Positions 26,826 through 35,480 of a DNA stretch of 64,000 bases are shown here, one piece after another. Below the pieces are notes generated by a model. That model was given only the letters and a program-made list of their open reading frames with translations. It was not told the DNA's origin and ran no database searches. The position numbers and the translations under genes were made by a program. How positions within the stretch are numbered: position 1 is the first letter of the stretch; every line of letters begins with the position of its first letter. Origin of the DNA: Lachnospiraceae bacterium (lineage in GTDB: Bacteria; Bacillota; Clostridia; Lachnospirales; Lachnospiraceae); the NCBI GenBank assembly GCA_024693135.1, contig JAILLN010000027.1, positions 24,519-88,518 on the forward strand. Direction: 5' to 3'.

Positions 26826-28928
26826 CTATCTTTTCAAGAAACCGACCTGCATCGAGATCTCCTTCGGCACCGTTGCCCCGGATTTTTCGATCTTCTGCAT
26901 CAGGATGTCCAGCAGATGCAGCTTCTGTGCTCTTTTCAGGTTGAATTTAGAAATGATGTCTGCATAAGCGGGAGAAGCTGTGCCCAGGGTGTCCCTGATC
27001 TCCCGGGGGAAAGGACAATACCGGAAGATAATGCTCCTCGCCAGCTTATTCAGCCTTAAGGATCCGCTCTTTTCAAATTCCACATAATTAACGTAATCAC
27101 TGACAAATACGCCCTTTACGGAATTTCTGGCGCTCTGCAGCTGCAGCTTGATCTTTTCCCTCACCTCCGGGGACAGATCATGATTCTTGCGGTAGAACTG
27201 GAGATAGTCGCTGTATTCCGAGGTCAGGGAAGGCACCGTCACATCGTTCCAGTGGACGCCCTGCTCCCGCCGGCACATCTCCCAGCGGAATTCCCCGGCC
27301 AGGATCAGGAAAAACTGCTTTGCATTTCCGGAAGGGAACATGGGCACCATCATGCGGGCAGGGGTATCCCTCCTGGATCCAGAGATCTCCTGCCACATTG
27401 CTCCCCTCTGGCCTGCATTTGGCAGCAGGATCACATACGGCAGGACTTCCTTTGCCACATATTCCCGGTTTACGCCGATCTTCGGGTTCGAATACATCAC
27501 ATCCCGGCAGAAGCAGGAAAAATCCACCGAGCGGATCTCATCCAGATATTGATGCACCGTAGGGCTCTTCAGCATGGATTCCTCCGGGGACTTGATATGA
27601 TCCTCCCCGAAAAAGACCGGCACAAACGAAGAGATCCTCCCATAGGTCATGCGGTTTGCCAGATGGAAGAAATTGCGGATCTCAAACAGGGCTCTTTCCT
27701 CCCCGCTCTCCAAAAGCGACCGCATCTCGGACTGCCGGATATCCCCGTTATGTACCTGCTCCTTCAGGTATGCCGGATACTCCAGGTCAAATTCATTTTT
27801 GGAAGGATCCACTGCCTTGTCATATACCAGCTTCAGCCACTCATAGATCGTCACCACATTGCCTGCCGGATCCGGCTTGTAGGTATCCGCCAGATAAGCA
27901 AGGGTGGCCGTGTTTTCCTTGCCCGCCAGATTTTCATCCACAAATGCGAAGAGCAGAAACATTTTGATCTCCAGGGGAGCGCTGACGTGCATGCTCTTGA
28001 GGAAGACCTTTTCATAGGTACTGTAGAAGCATTCCGCCAGATCCTTCCTGGTCTTCCTGGCCTCATCGGACTGGTCTGTCTTATCCGGCATTCGCGCAAA
28101 ATCATTGACGAGCTTCTTAAATTTCTTGGCCTCCTCCGGGCCGGCCTCGGCAAAGGACAGGATCGCATCCAATGCCCCTTTGATCTCGATGGAATTGGAG
28201 CCGGAAAACTTTTCTTTTGATGCGGCCTTTCCTGCATCGGCATCCGAAGCCAAACGTTTCAGCTCATTGAGACGCATGACAAATTCCGCCGTATCCTCAT
28301 TAAGCTTGATGCGTTCCTCCGAGGCTTTCTCGATCTGCTCCGTCAGCAGCCCCAGGTATTTCCCGGCATAAAGGATGATGCCGGTAACGAATTCTGCTCC
28401 GAGGGAATACATGTCCTTGCTCAGGGAAGCAAAAAACCGGCTTTCAAACTCGCTAAGATCCGGCTTCTCCGGACGCGGGAGGGTATCAAAGAGGTCACCC
28501 GGCACGTAGCTTTCCCCTGCCGCGATGCACAGTTCCTCTATCCCCTCGCTTTCCTTAAGAAGCTCATCATAATACTCTATATTTTCACTGCAGGCTTTGG
28601 CTGTCTTTTCATATACTTCCCCCACCGTCCCCACAGCCGCCTCCACCAGATACGGGCTGATCTGGGGATTTGCACGGATGATGGCATACAGATCCTCTGT
28701 GCTTCCGTATTTGTAGGAGTAGACCACCGCATCCTCGTCTGCCTCATAATCAAACCGGTAATACTCTCCCGGGACCTCCATCAGACCCAGAAGGCTTCCA
28801 TAGCCCAGCTTCACCGTACAGGCCGGTCCGGTAGCCGTCACGGAGCCCTTCAATAAGATCTGGATCTCCTGTACCCGCTCCGCCGTCGTATGCAGCAGCT
28901 CTCCCGCGCTGATTTCCTGCTTACCCAT
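26826..28928 (-). CDS. Large protein with N-terminal cyclic-nucleotide-binding-like domain
   Basis: 700 residues. The first ~125 residues follow the beta-roll pattern of CRP-type cNMP-binding domains (ILLKGSVTATGPACTVKLGYGSLLGLMEVPGEYY), but no DNA-binding helix-turn-helix follows. The remaining ~570 residues are helical and of no family I recognise. The gene follows the EAL/GGDEF gene by 14 bases and has AAGGGGG 10 bases before its ATG, so it belongs to a signalling operon with the genes at 28943-31087. A role in sensing or responding to a cyclic nucleotide is inferred from domain and context only. Confidence 0.65.
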   Translation of the reverse strand: MGKQEISAGELLHTTAERVQEIQILLKGSVTATGPACTVKLGYGSLLGLMEVPGEYYRFDYEADEDAVVYSYKYGSTEDLYAIIRANPQISPYLVEAAVGTVGEVYEKTAKACSENIEYYDELLKESEGIEELCIAAGESYVPGDLFDTLPRPEKPDLSEFESRFFASLSKDMYSLGAEFVTGIILYAGKYLGLLTEQIEKASEERIKLNEDTAEFVMRLNELKRLASDADAGKAASKEKFSGSNSIEIKGALDAILSFAEAGPEEAKKFKKLVNDFARMPDKTDQSDEARKTRKDLAECFYSTYEKVFLKSMHVSAPLEIKMFLLFAFVDENLAGKENTATLAYLADTYKPDPAGNVVTIYEWLKLVYDKAVDPSKNEFDLEYPAYLKEQVHNGDIRQSEMRSLLESGEERALFEIRNFFHLANRMTYGRISSFVPVFFGEDHIKSPEESMLKSPTVHQYLDEIRSVDFSCFCRDVMYSNPKIGVNREYVAKEVLPYVILLPNAGQRGAMWQEISGSRRDTPARMMVPMFPSGNAKQFFLILAGEFRWEMCRREQGVHWNDVTVPSLTSEYSDYLQFYRKNHDLSPEVREKIKLQLQSARNSVKGVFVSDYVNYVEFEKSGSLRLNKLARSIIFRYCPFPREIRDTLGTASPAYADIISKFNLKRAQKLHLLDILMQKIEKSGATVPKEISMQVGFLKR

Positions 28929-28942
28929 TGATCAATGCCCCC

Positions 28943-30616
28943 TTATACCTCATCATAATGCTTATGGATCAAGCGTTTTTCAAATTCTTCGATGGGAAGC
29001 GGCTTATCGAAAAGAAAGCCCTGCACCCTTTCGCTTCCTATGCTCTTCAGGAAGCTTGCCTGCTCCTTCGTCTCCACGCCTTCCGCAATGATATCGATAT
29101 CCATGTCCCTGGCCATGCGGATCACATTTTCTATGATCGCCTTATCCCTCCCGGATTCCGAATGATCGATCAGGGATTTATCGATCTTGATGGTATCCAC
29201 GGACAGGGATTTCAAAAGGCTTAAGGAAGAATATCCGGTCCCGAAATCATCCATGGAGGTGGCGATGCCATAGGCCTTCAGCTTGTTCGTGGCCTGGATC
29301 AGCCTCTCCTTGTCCTGGAAGTCCATGGTCTCCGTAAACTCAATCTCGATATATCTGGCCGGGATCCGGTGCCTCTTGACCACATTGATGATCTGATCCG
29401 TAAAGCCCTGATTGGCAAAATGAGCCCTGGAAAAATTCACCGAGACCGTCACCACATCCAGCCCCTGCTCCAGCCACTTCCTTAAAGCCCGGCAGACACT
29501 GTTGAGGACATAGAAATCCACGTTGCAGATAAAGCCGTTTTTCTCAAAGATGGGAATGAATTCATCCGGAGGAGTGAGCCTCCCGTGATCGATCCAGCGG
29601 ACCAGGGCCTCTGCTCCGGAAAGGCAGTAGGTATCCAGATCCACCTTGGGCTGGTAATATACCACAAATTCCTTATTATCCAGGGCATCCCGCATCCGGC
29701 TCTCCACGTCCTTCTCCCTGAGGATCTGCTTGTGGAGCTCCTCATCATAGTAGACCGGCTCTCCGGTCTCTTTATGCCTTGCCATATAATGCGCCACGGA
29801 AGCATTCTCCATGGCGGCAGACATATCCCGGTCTGCTGCTCCAAGGGAATATACCCCGGTAAAAAAGGAAAGAGGGATATCATATCCTCCCTCATCCGAT
29901 TGGACATGAATGGTCAGATTGCGGATCGCGCTTAAGAATGAAGGCAACACCTCATTGGGGATCATGGCGACAAAGGTATCTCCGCTGAGCCTCCCGACAA
30001 TGCTGTCCTTATCCATGGCCCGGGCAAAGAACTCCACTCTTCTGGCTACCTCCTCCAAAACCAGGTCGCCCACCTGATGCCCATACATCTGATTGACCAG
30101 CTTGAAGCGGATGATATTCAGATAAACGGCAGAATAACGGCCTCCCAGGCCCTGGTCGATCTTCTTCTGCCCCTCCTCCAGATAGCCTTCCGCATTAAAG
30201 ACGCCGCTGCGGATGTCATGGGTCTTGGCCGTATCTTCCTTCCGGTTTCTGACCACCACCTCATGGCATACATAAAAAAGCCTTACGATCAGAGGGATTA
30301 TGCTGGCCTGCTCGTCCAGATCCTCCTGCGGCTGCTCCACATCATCCAGCCAGAAGTCATATTGATAACACGCATCCTGCCCCGATCCGATCCTTTCCGA
30401 ATAATCGGCCTGGCTGATCAGGAGGGTATCATAGCGCCGGTACAGGATCTCGCTTTCTACCTCCAGCTCACTCTGGCCGTTGGAGGCGATCTCCTTCCTT
30501 ACCAGCTGCATCAGGTGCAGATCGTCTGCAAACTGGGACACAGCCACCTGTGCCCCCTCCAGGCTTCCCGAATATTGGATGAAGATGTTTAAGAAATCGA
30601 TGATTTTCTTCAGCAT
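28943..30616 (-). CDS. EAL phosphodiesterase with degenerate GGDEF domain
   Basis: Probably hydrolyses cyclic di-GMP. The 557-residue protein has an N-terminal region without transmembrane helices (1-130), a GGDEF domain whose signature is degenerate (SGDTF at 211-215), and an EAL domain from about 310 to 545. The EAL domain keeps the catalytic residues: EAL at 335-337, the asparagine in VNFSRAH, the glutamate in IEIEFTET, the aspartates in MDDFGTGYSS, the lysine in DTIKIDKSL, and the glutamate in AEGVETKEQ. Diguanylate cyclase activity is therefore unlikely, and phosphodiesterase activity likely. It is the middle gene of a three-gene operon. Confidence 0.9.
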   Translation of the reverse strand: MLKKIIDFLNIFIQYSGSLEGAQVAVSQFADDLHLMQLVRKEIASNGQSELEVESEILYRRYDTLLISQADYSERIGSGQDACYQYDFWLDDVEQPQEDLDEQASIIPLIVRLFYVCHEVVVRNRKEDTAKTHDIRSGVFNAEGYLEEGQKKIDQGLGGRYSAVYLNIIRFKLVNQMYGHQVGDLVLEEVARRVEFFARAMDKDSIVGRLSGDTFVAMIPNEVLPSFLSAIRNLTIHVQSDEGGYDIPLSFFTGVYSLGAADRDMSAAMENASVAHYMARHKETGEPVYYDEELHKQILREKDVESRMRDALDNKEFVVYYQPKVDLDTYCLSGAEALVRWIDHGRLTPPDEFIPIFEKNGFICNVDFYVLNSVCRALRKWLEQGLDVVTVSVNFSRAHFANQGFTDQIINVVKRHRIPARYIEIEFTETMDFQDKERLIQATNKLKAYGIATSMDDFGTGYSSLSLLKSLSVDTIKIDKSLIDHSESGRDKAIIENVIRMARDMDIDIIAEGVETKEQASFLKSIGSERVQGFLFDKPLPIEEFEKRLIHKHYDEV

Positions 30617-30634
30617 CCCGCCTGCTCCTTTCTT

Positions 30635-31087
30635 TTACCGGATCCGGCTGTCCTCCAGGAAACCCTGAAGCTTCTTCAGCACATTAAGGAAAACCTTGCG
30701 TTCCGTGCCCTCCACCCAGCGGGATCCCTTATAGCGCCCCTCCAGCACATACCGGCTGAGGATCGCCCGGAGCAGCTCCACATCCTTCTTTTCCGCATTC
30801 TCGATGGCTTCCTTTTCCTGCTCCTGGGTCGCGATCCTGCTCTTTCGGTATTGATAGATGTAATTCGGATCCATGAGCTTCGTCTGGGATGCCTCATTGG
30901 TAAAGGCGATCAGCGTGCCATCGTAAACCGGGAATTTCATCTTGGCATCCCCCATGCTTCCGTCATAGGCCGCCGCCACATCCCTGCCTGACTTCATCTC
31001 GAAATAGGAGATATAAGCAGACAGCCTGCGGATATCGTCTGCATAAACCTTGGTGATCAGCTCTGTGTAGTTTACCGCTTCTTCCAT
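30635..31087 (-). CDS. Small conserved-looking protein of unknown function
   Basis: 150 residues from the start at 31087, which has AAGGAAG 7 bases upstream; the in-frame ATG at 31108 has no such site. The protein is mainly alpha-helical and soluble, with no recognised motif, cysteine cluster or signal peptide. It is the first gene of a signalling operon, 18 bases before the EAL/GGDEF gene, so it may act with it, but no function can be given. Confidence 0.65.
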   Translation of the reverse strand: MEEAVNYTELITKVYADDIRRLSAYISYFEMKSGRDVAAAYDGSMGDAKMKFPVYDGTLIAFTNEASQTKLMDPNYIYQYRKSRIATQEQEKEAIENAEKKDVELLRAILSRYVLEGRYKGSRWVEGTERKVFLNVLKKLQGFLEDSRIR

Positions 31088-31116
31088 AACCGTCTTCCTT
31101 TCAGGCATGCGGATTT

Positions 31117-31125
31117 ATCATACCA
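31117..31125 (-). promoter_or_regulatory. Extended -10 promoter of the EAL operon
   Basis: Minus strand reads TGGTATGAT, which fits the extended -10 form TGn-TAnnnT; no convincing -35 was found. The A of the ATG lies 29 bases downstream of the -10. Confidence 0.4.
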
Positions 31126-31166
31126 TATACGGCATGCAATGAAAACAGGCACCTGTCCTTCCCGTA

Positions 31167-32318
31167 TCATGCAAGCTCCCGGGACAATGCCTCGAGCTGT
31201 GCCCTGGACTGGTCATCCAGTGCGGCCTGGATCGTAACCGTATTTTCCGCAAATTCGATCTCCCTGCTTCCTTCAAACCGGGAGCGGATCACCTTCGCCG
31301 CCATCGGAGCCCAGGTCCCGTTTTCAATGATGCCGATCCGGCGTTTCTGATATCCCCTCTCCAGCAGGTCTGCGATAAATTCCCGCATAAAGGGGAAAAT
31401 ATCCCCATTATAGGTGGTGGTGGCAAGCACCAGCTTCCCATAGCGGAAGGCATCCTCCACGGCCTCGGCCATGTCCTCCCTGGCCAGATCCGTGGCCACG
31501 ACCTTCGGGCAGCCCTTTTCAAGGAGCTTTTCCTGAAGGATGAGCGCGGCTTCCTTTGTATGTCCATAGACCGAGGTATAGGCGATAAAAACCCCTTCGC
31601 TTTCCACTCCGTAGGAAGACCAGGTATCATACAGATCCAGATAGTATCCCAGATTTTCCGTAAGCACCGGACCATGGAGAGGGCAGATCGTCCGGATGTC
31701 CAGTCCTCCTGCTTTTTTCAGGAGCGACTGCACCTGTGCCCCATACTTTCCTACGATGCCGAAATAATACCTTCTGGCCTCGCAGGCCCAGTCCGCCTCC
31801 ACATCCAGCGCACCGAACTTGCCGAAGGCATCTGCACTGAAAAAGATCCCGGTGGATGGGTCATAGGTCATCATGACCTCCGGCCAGTGTACCATGGGAG
31901 CAAATAAAAACTTAAGCTCATGGCTCCCTAAAGAAAGGCTTTCCCCGTCCTTTACCACGAGACGCCGGTCAGCATAATCCGTACCGAAATACTTCTTCAT
32001 CATCGTAAATGCCATGGCATTTCCCACGATCTTCGCCTCCGGAAAGGTTTTCGCAAAGGCTTCGATATTTGCCGAATGATCCGGCTCCATATGCTGTACC
32101 ACCAGATAGTCCGGCTTCCGGCCCGAAAGCAGCTCCTTGACCTGAGCCAGCCATTCCTCTCCAAAACGGCGGTCTACCGTATCCATGACCGCGGTTTTTT
32201 CATCCAGGATAACATAGGAATTATAAGCCATCCCATCCGGCACCACATACTGCCCTTCAAAAAGGTCTGTCTCATGGTCGTTTACGCCTGCATAAAATAC
32301 ATCTTCTGCGATCTTCAT
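31167..32318 (-). CDS. fprA: Flavodiiron protein (FprA, class A)
   Basis: Reduces O2 to water (and/or NO to N2O) to protect anaerobes. The 383-residue protein has the N-terminal beta-lactamase-like diiron domain with the ligand set H76-x-E78-x-D80-H81 (HMEPDHSAN), a histidine in MVHWPEVM, the aspartate of FSADAFG, and a histidine in PLHGP. A C-terminal flavodoxin domain follows (from about 255; YTSVYGHTKEAA). No rubredoxin extension is present, so electrons must come from a separate rubredoxin, which is not encoded here. GAGGAGG precedes the ATG, and it lies 30 bases after the SGNH hydrolase gene. Confidence 0.95.
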   Translation of the reverse strand: MKIAEDVFYAGVNDHETDLFEGQYVVPDGMAYNSYVILDEKTAVMDTVDRRFGEEWLAQVKELLSGRKPDYLVVQHMEPDHSANIEAFAKTFPEAKIVGNAMAFTMMKKYFGTDYADRRLVVKDGESLSLGSHELKFLFAPMVHWPEVMMTYDPSTGIFFSADAFGKFGALDVEADWACEARRYYFGIVGKYGAQVQSLLKKAGGLDIRTICPLHGPVLTENLGYYLDLYDTWSSYGVESEGVFIAYTSVYGHTKEAALILQEKLLEKGCPKVVATDLAREDMAEAVEDAFRYGKLVLATTTYNGDIFPFMREFIADLLERGYQKRRIGIIENGTWAPMAAKVIRSRFEGSREIEFAENTVTIQAALDDQSRAQLEALSRELA

Positions 32319-32348
32319 TCTGTTTTCCTCCTCGATAAACGCCTGTCC

Positions 32349-33479
32349 CTACTCCTCCTCATCTTCCTCATCTTCCTCTTCCTCCTCGTCCCGGTGGGAC
32401 TCTTCCTCCGGCGGCGGTTCAGGCTCTCCTCCGGGATTTGTCCCGTAAAGCGCATCCAAAAGTGCCTGGTCCATCTCCGGAGGCTGCTGCTCGGTCTTCG
32501 GCGCCTCGGGAGCGGTCTGGGGAGCCGGCGTCTGCAGATTGGCCGAGGGAGTAGGACTCGGTCTTGGCACATACTTATTTTCCGCGATGATCTCCCTCTG
32601 CAGGCTTTTCTTTTTGGACAGGCCCGACTGATCCAGCACCTCCTTCGGGTCTGCCGTAAGCCTCGACGGATCCTCATCCCGAAGCCCCAGCCGGATCCCG
32701 TCATAGATCTTCCTTGTGGTATCTCCATTATAATGAAGGCCGTCCGTGGTCGCATATCCGGTCACCATGAGCAGGCGGTAGGTATCGATATAGGGCAGCC
32801 CGGCCTTCTCCAGGCCCCGGTTAAATTCTTCGATCTGGGGATTGGTCAGGGTGCCATAGGAGGTTATGGGATTTACCGAAACCAGGGAGATATCGTATTC
32901 CTCCTTCAGCTGTCCGTACTTCTCCAGGTATTTCGACTGATTCCCCAGGTCATTGATCCCCAGGCAGATGACCAGCTTCCACTTCGGAAAGAGGCCCGTC
33001 CCTACGATCCTCTTTACCTGCTTCAGGGCATCCTTCGAAAACCAGCTGTAGCCCTCCCCTACCTTTGCCACCATAAAGAGATTTTCCACATCCGAGATCT
33101 TGCATACATCGTTCATATGGACAAACCGGCTGTCCCCGATGAAGATATAGCCGGTGCCATGCTCCAGGCTGAGCCCCTCGATGCTCTTCAGCTCTTCCTC
33201 CAGGCTTCCCCTCTGCTCCTTGGCCTCCGGAGAGGTATCCAGGGCTTCCTCCACATGCTCCTTCGGCTCTTCCCTGCTAAGCCCTGCCTCTTCTTCCTCT
33301 TCGTTGAGCTCCAGGAAAATGGTCTCGATCTCATCCCCCGACAGGTTCCGGCTCACGGAGCCCCCGTACTTCTTTTCCGACACCCTGGCGATGATCAGGC
33401 TCGCTGCCGCCAGCACGATCATAAGCGAGGCCGCATAGATAAAAATGAACTTTGTCTTTTTGGTCATTTTTGGTTTCAT
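32349..33479 (-). CDS. Membrane-anchored SGNH/GDSL hydrolase with acidic tail
   Basis: Predicted extracytoplasmic esterase or acetylhydrolase. The 376-residue protein has a basic N-terminus and one transmembrane helix (about 10-30), then an acidic linker and an SGNH domain. The blocks are visible: IFIGDSRFVHM with the catalytic serine, LGINDLGN with the Asn, and TTDGLHYN with the Asp-His pair. The C-terminal ~90 residues are a Pro/Thr/Ser stretch followed by a very long run of Glu and Asp. SGNH enzymes of this topology often trim acetyl groups from cell-wall polymers, but the substrate is not indicated by the neighbours (MATE exporter and flavodiiron protein). Confidence 0.8.
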   Translation of the reverse strand: MKPKMTKKTKFIFIYAASLMIVLAAASLIIARVSEKKYGGSVSRNLSGDEIETIFLELNEEEEEAGLSREEPKEHVEEALDTSPEAKEQRGSLEEELKSIEGLSLEHGTGYIFIGDSRFVHMNDVCKISDVENLFMVAKVGEGYSWFSKDALKQVKRIVGTGLFPKWKLVICLGINDLGNQSKYLEKYGQLKEEYDISLVSVNPITSYGTLTNPQIEEFNRGLEKAGLPYIDTYRLLMVTGYATTDGLHYNGDTTRKIYDGIRLGLRDEDPSRLTADPKEVLDQSGLSKKKSLQREIIAENKYVPRPSPTPSANLQTPAPQTAPEAPKTEQQPPEMDQALLDALYGTNPGGEPEPPPEEESHRDEEEEEDEEDEEE

Positions 33480-33514
33480 TTGCTGTATCCAGGCTCCCCC
33501 CTGCCACAGATATC

Positions 33515-33543
33515 ATTATATCGCGGTTTTCTTTTTTTTTACA
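33515..33543 (-). promoter_or_regulatory. Promoter of the SGNH hydrolase gene
   Basis: Minus strand: perfect TATAAT (33515-33520) with a weak -35 (TGTAAA, 33538-33543) 17 bases upstream. It lies 36 bases before the ATG, in the gap after the MATE exporter gene. Confidence 0.5.
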
Positions 33544-33556
33544 CCTCTTTCCGGCC

Positions 33557-34906
33557 TCATTTCATTTTCCGGAGCTCGCTGGCCGCTATGGGGATCGCCA
33601 GGGCGGCGGAGAGCACATCCGCTGCGGCCTGGGTGATCTCCACGCCCCAAAGCCCAAAGACACGGGGCAGGATCCAGATCAGCGGGATGAAAAAGATCCC
33701 GCTTCTTGCGGCAGAGGTAACCGAAGCCTTCTTTCCCTGGCCGATGGACTGCAGCAGCATATTCGTCAATATGGTGGCGGCAAGCAAAGGCAGTGCCAAT
33801 GCCTGGGCGCGGAGGGCTGTGGTGCCGATCCGGACCACCTCAGGATCGTCCCGGAAGAAGGCGACGATCTGCGGCGCGAAAGCAATACAGAATCCTGCAC
33901 CCAGCACCAGGAAGGCGGTGCCGTATTTCAGGCAGAAGAAAAATCCCTCCCGGACTCTTCCCTTTTTATCCGCCCCATAATTAAAGCTGGCCACCGGCTG
34001 ATATCCCTGTCCGAAGCCGATCAGGGCTGAGCTGATGAGCATGAGCGCCCTTGTCACCACCGACATTCCTGCGATGGCCGCATCGCCTCCATAATGCCCT
34101 GCGGAATGATTCAGCATCAACGTCGCCACCGCGGCAAGCCCCTGCCGGAAAAGGGAAGGAATCCCTCCATTGATCAGCTGCCGGATATAATATCCGTTGA
34201 TCCGCACATTTCCTGCTTCCGGCCGGATATTTCCTCCCTTCCTGCTGCCCCTTAGCAGCACAAGGAAGCTTATGGCCTGCCCGCTGACGGTGGCAATGGC
34301 GGCTCCCATGACCCCCAGCTTAAAGTACAGGATCAGGAGAGGATCCAGCACGATATTCAGGGCGGCGCCCACCAGAAGCCCGGTCATGGAATAGATGGCG
34401 CTCCCCTGGTATCTCAGCTGGTTATTCAGCACAAACTGCCCGGTCATAAAGGGAGCGCCCATCAATATGATGCGCATATAAGCCAATGTGTCCTTCAAGG
34501 TAGTCTCCGTGGATCCCAATGCATAAGCAATGGGAACGGCAAACAGGTTTCCGGCTGCGGCGATCACAACGCCGATGATCAGGGAAACGGCAAATCCGGT
34601 GGCGCACATTTCCCGGGCATGCTGGATGTCTCCTGCACCGAGCATGCGGGATAAATACGTCCCGGAACCCTGCCCGCAAAAAAAGCCAAAAGCCTGGATC
34701 AGGGCCATCACAGAAAAAACCAGGCCTACAGCCGCTGTGGCCTGGGTAGAGATCCTGCCCACGAAAAAAGTATCCGCCGAATTATAGATCCCCGTCACCA
34801 GCATGCTCACCATGGTAGGGATCGACAGGCTGACGATCAGCTTCGGGACAGGGGTCACCGTAAGGAAGGTATAACGTGCTTTGGCATCCTTTGTCTGTCC
34901 TGCCAT
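33557..34906 (-). CDS. MATE-family multidrug/metabolite exporter
   Basis: Cation-coupled exporter in the cytoplasmic membrane. From the chosen start the protein is 449 residues with about 12 hydrophobic helices and the MATE features VSLSIPTMVSMLVTGIYNSADTFFVGRIS near the N-terminus and a duplicated six-helix layout. The start at 34906 is chosen because GGAG lies 11 bases upstream and the protein then begins right before the first conserved segment; the ATG at 35041 would add a 45-residue, partly hydrophobic extension lying over a terminator. The substrate is unknown. Confidence 0.88.
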   Translation of the reverse strand: MAGQTKDAKARYTFLTVTPVPKLIVSLSIPTMVSMLVTGIYNSADTFFVGRISTQATAAVGLVFSVMALIQAFGFFCGQGSGTYLSRMLGAGDIQHAREMCATGFAVSLIIGVVIAAAGNLFAVPIAYALGSTETTLKDTLAYMRIILMGAPFMTGQFVLNNQLRYQGSAIYSMTGLLVGAALNIVLDPLLILYFKLGVMGAAIATVSGQAISFLVLLRGSRKGGNIRPEAGNVRINGYYIRQLINGGIPSLFRQGLAAVATLMLNHSAGHYGGDAAIAGMSVVTRALMLISSALIGFGQGYQPVASFNYGADKKGRVREGFFFCLKYGTAFLVLGAGFCIAFAPQIVAFFRDDPEVVRIGTTALRAQALALPLLAATILTNMLLQSIGQGKKASVTSAARSGIFFIPLIWILPRVFGLWGVEITQAAADVLSAALAIPIAASELRKMK

Positions 34907-35020
34907 TATCTCAAGACTCCGTTTCTTATGCTGCCATTTACGGCCGGCCTCAGGCTCTGCGATCCGCCGGGCAGCCATGGCTTTTATCATCATAACAAAT
35001 ATTATCCCAAAAAACCACGC

Positions 35021-35051
35021 AAAAAAAGGACGGCGGATCACTCCGCCGTCC
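35021..35051 (-). terminator. Rho-independent terminator after the double-glycine-leader gene
   Basis: GGACGGCGGA and TCCGCCGTCC form a perfect 10-base stem with a 4-base loop (35028-35051). On the minus strand it is followed by seven T's (35021-35027). It closes the transcript of the small gene at 35083-35367. Confidence 0.9.
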
Positions 35052-35082
35052 GGTAGATCATTTACCAGCCCTTATTTTCTTC

Positions 35083-35367
35083 TCAATACCTGGGATTGTT
35101 TCTCAGATCGCAGACCCTGTTCCAATCCTCCGTATACTCGCTGCTTGCCAGCCCATACAAAGGACTGCTCTTGTCTTCCACCATTCTTCTTGCTTCGTCA
35201 TAGCTGCTCGCCCTGGCGATCACGTTGCCGTTCTTGTCATTCAGGATCTCAAACGGCTTGCTCTTGTCAGATCCCTCGATCCTTGATGCATTGAAGATGA
35301 TGCCGCCGCTGGCATTCTCCAGTTCCTCTTCGTCAACGATCTCAAATTTTTTCATCTCATCACTCAT
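35083..35367 (-). CDS. Orphan double-glycine-leader precursor-like protein
   Basis: 94 residues. The N-terminus runs MSDEMKKFEIVDEEELEN and ends in ASGG, which matches the double-glycine leader type (charged helix, hydrophobic spacing with Leu/Ile residues, GG cleavage site) used by bacteriocin-type precursors exported by peptidase-containing ABC transporters. The following ~70 residues form a small charged domain with PFEILNDKNGNVIARASSYD, then AGLASS-like and aromatic residues; a single cysteine is present, so no disulphide. No transporter, maturase or immunity gene was seen nearby. AAAGGAG lies 8 bases before the ATG and a strong terminator follows. It could instead be a secreted small protein of the 'GG-motif' families common in Lachnospiraceae; function unknown. 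Confidence 0.6.
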   Translation of the reverse strand: MSDEMKKFEIVDEEELENASGGIIFNASRIEGSDKSKPFEILNDKNGNVIARASSYDEARRMVEDKSSPLYGLASSEYTEDWNRVCDLRNNPRY

Positions 35368-35480
35368 CTTTCGTTCTCCTTTCCTATTCGTTATCTAAAT
35401 TCTCTGGTTTTAACCCCTTCACCATATGATACGAACCATTTTGGGGAGCGGCAGTATTTTCGGGAAAAAATTTTCCGGCA

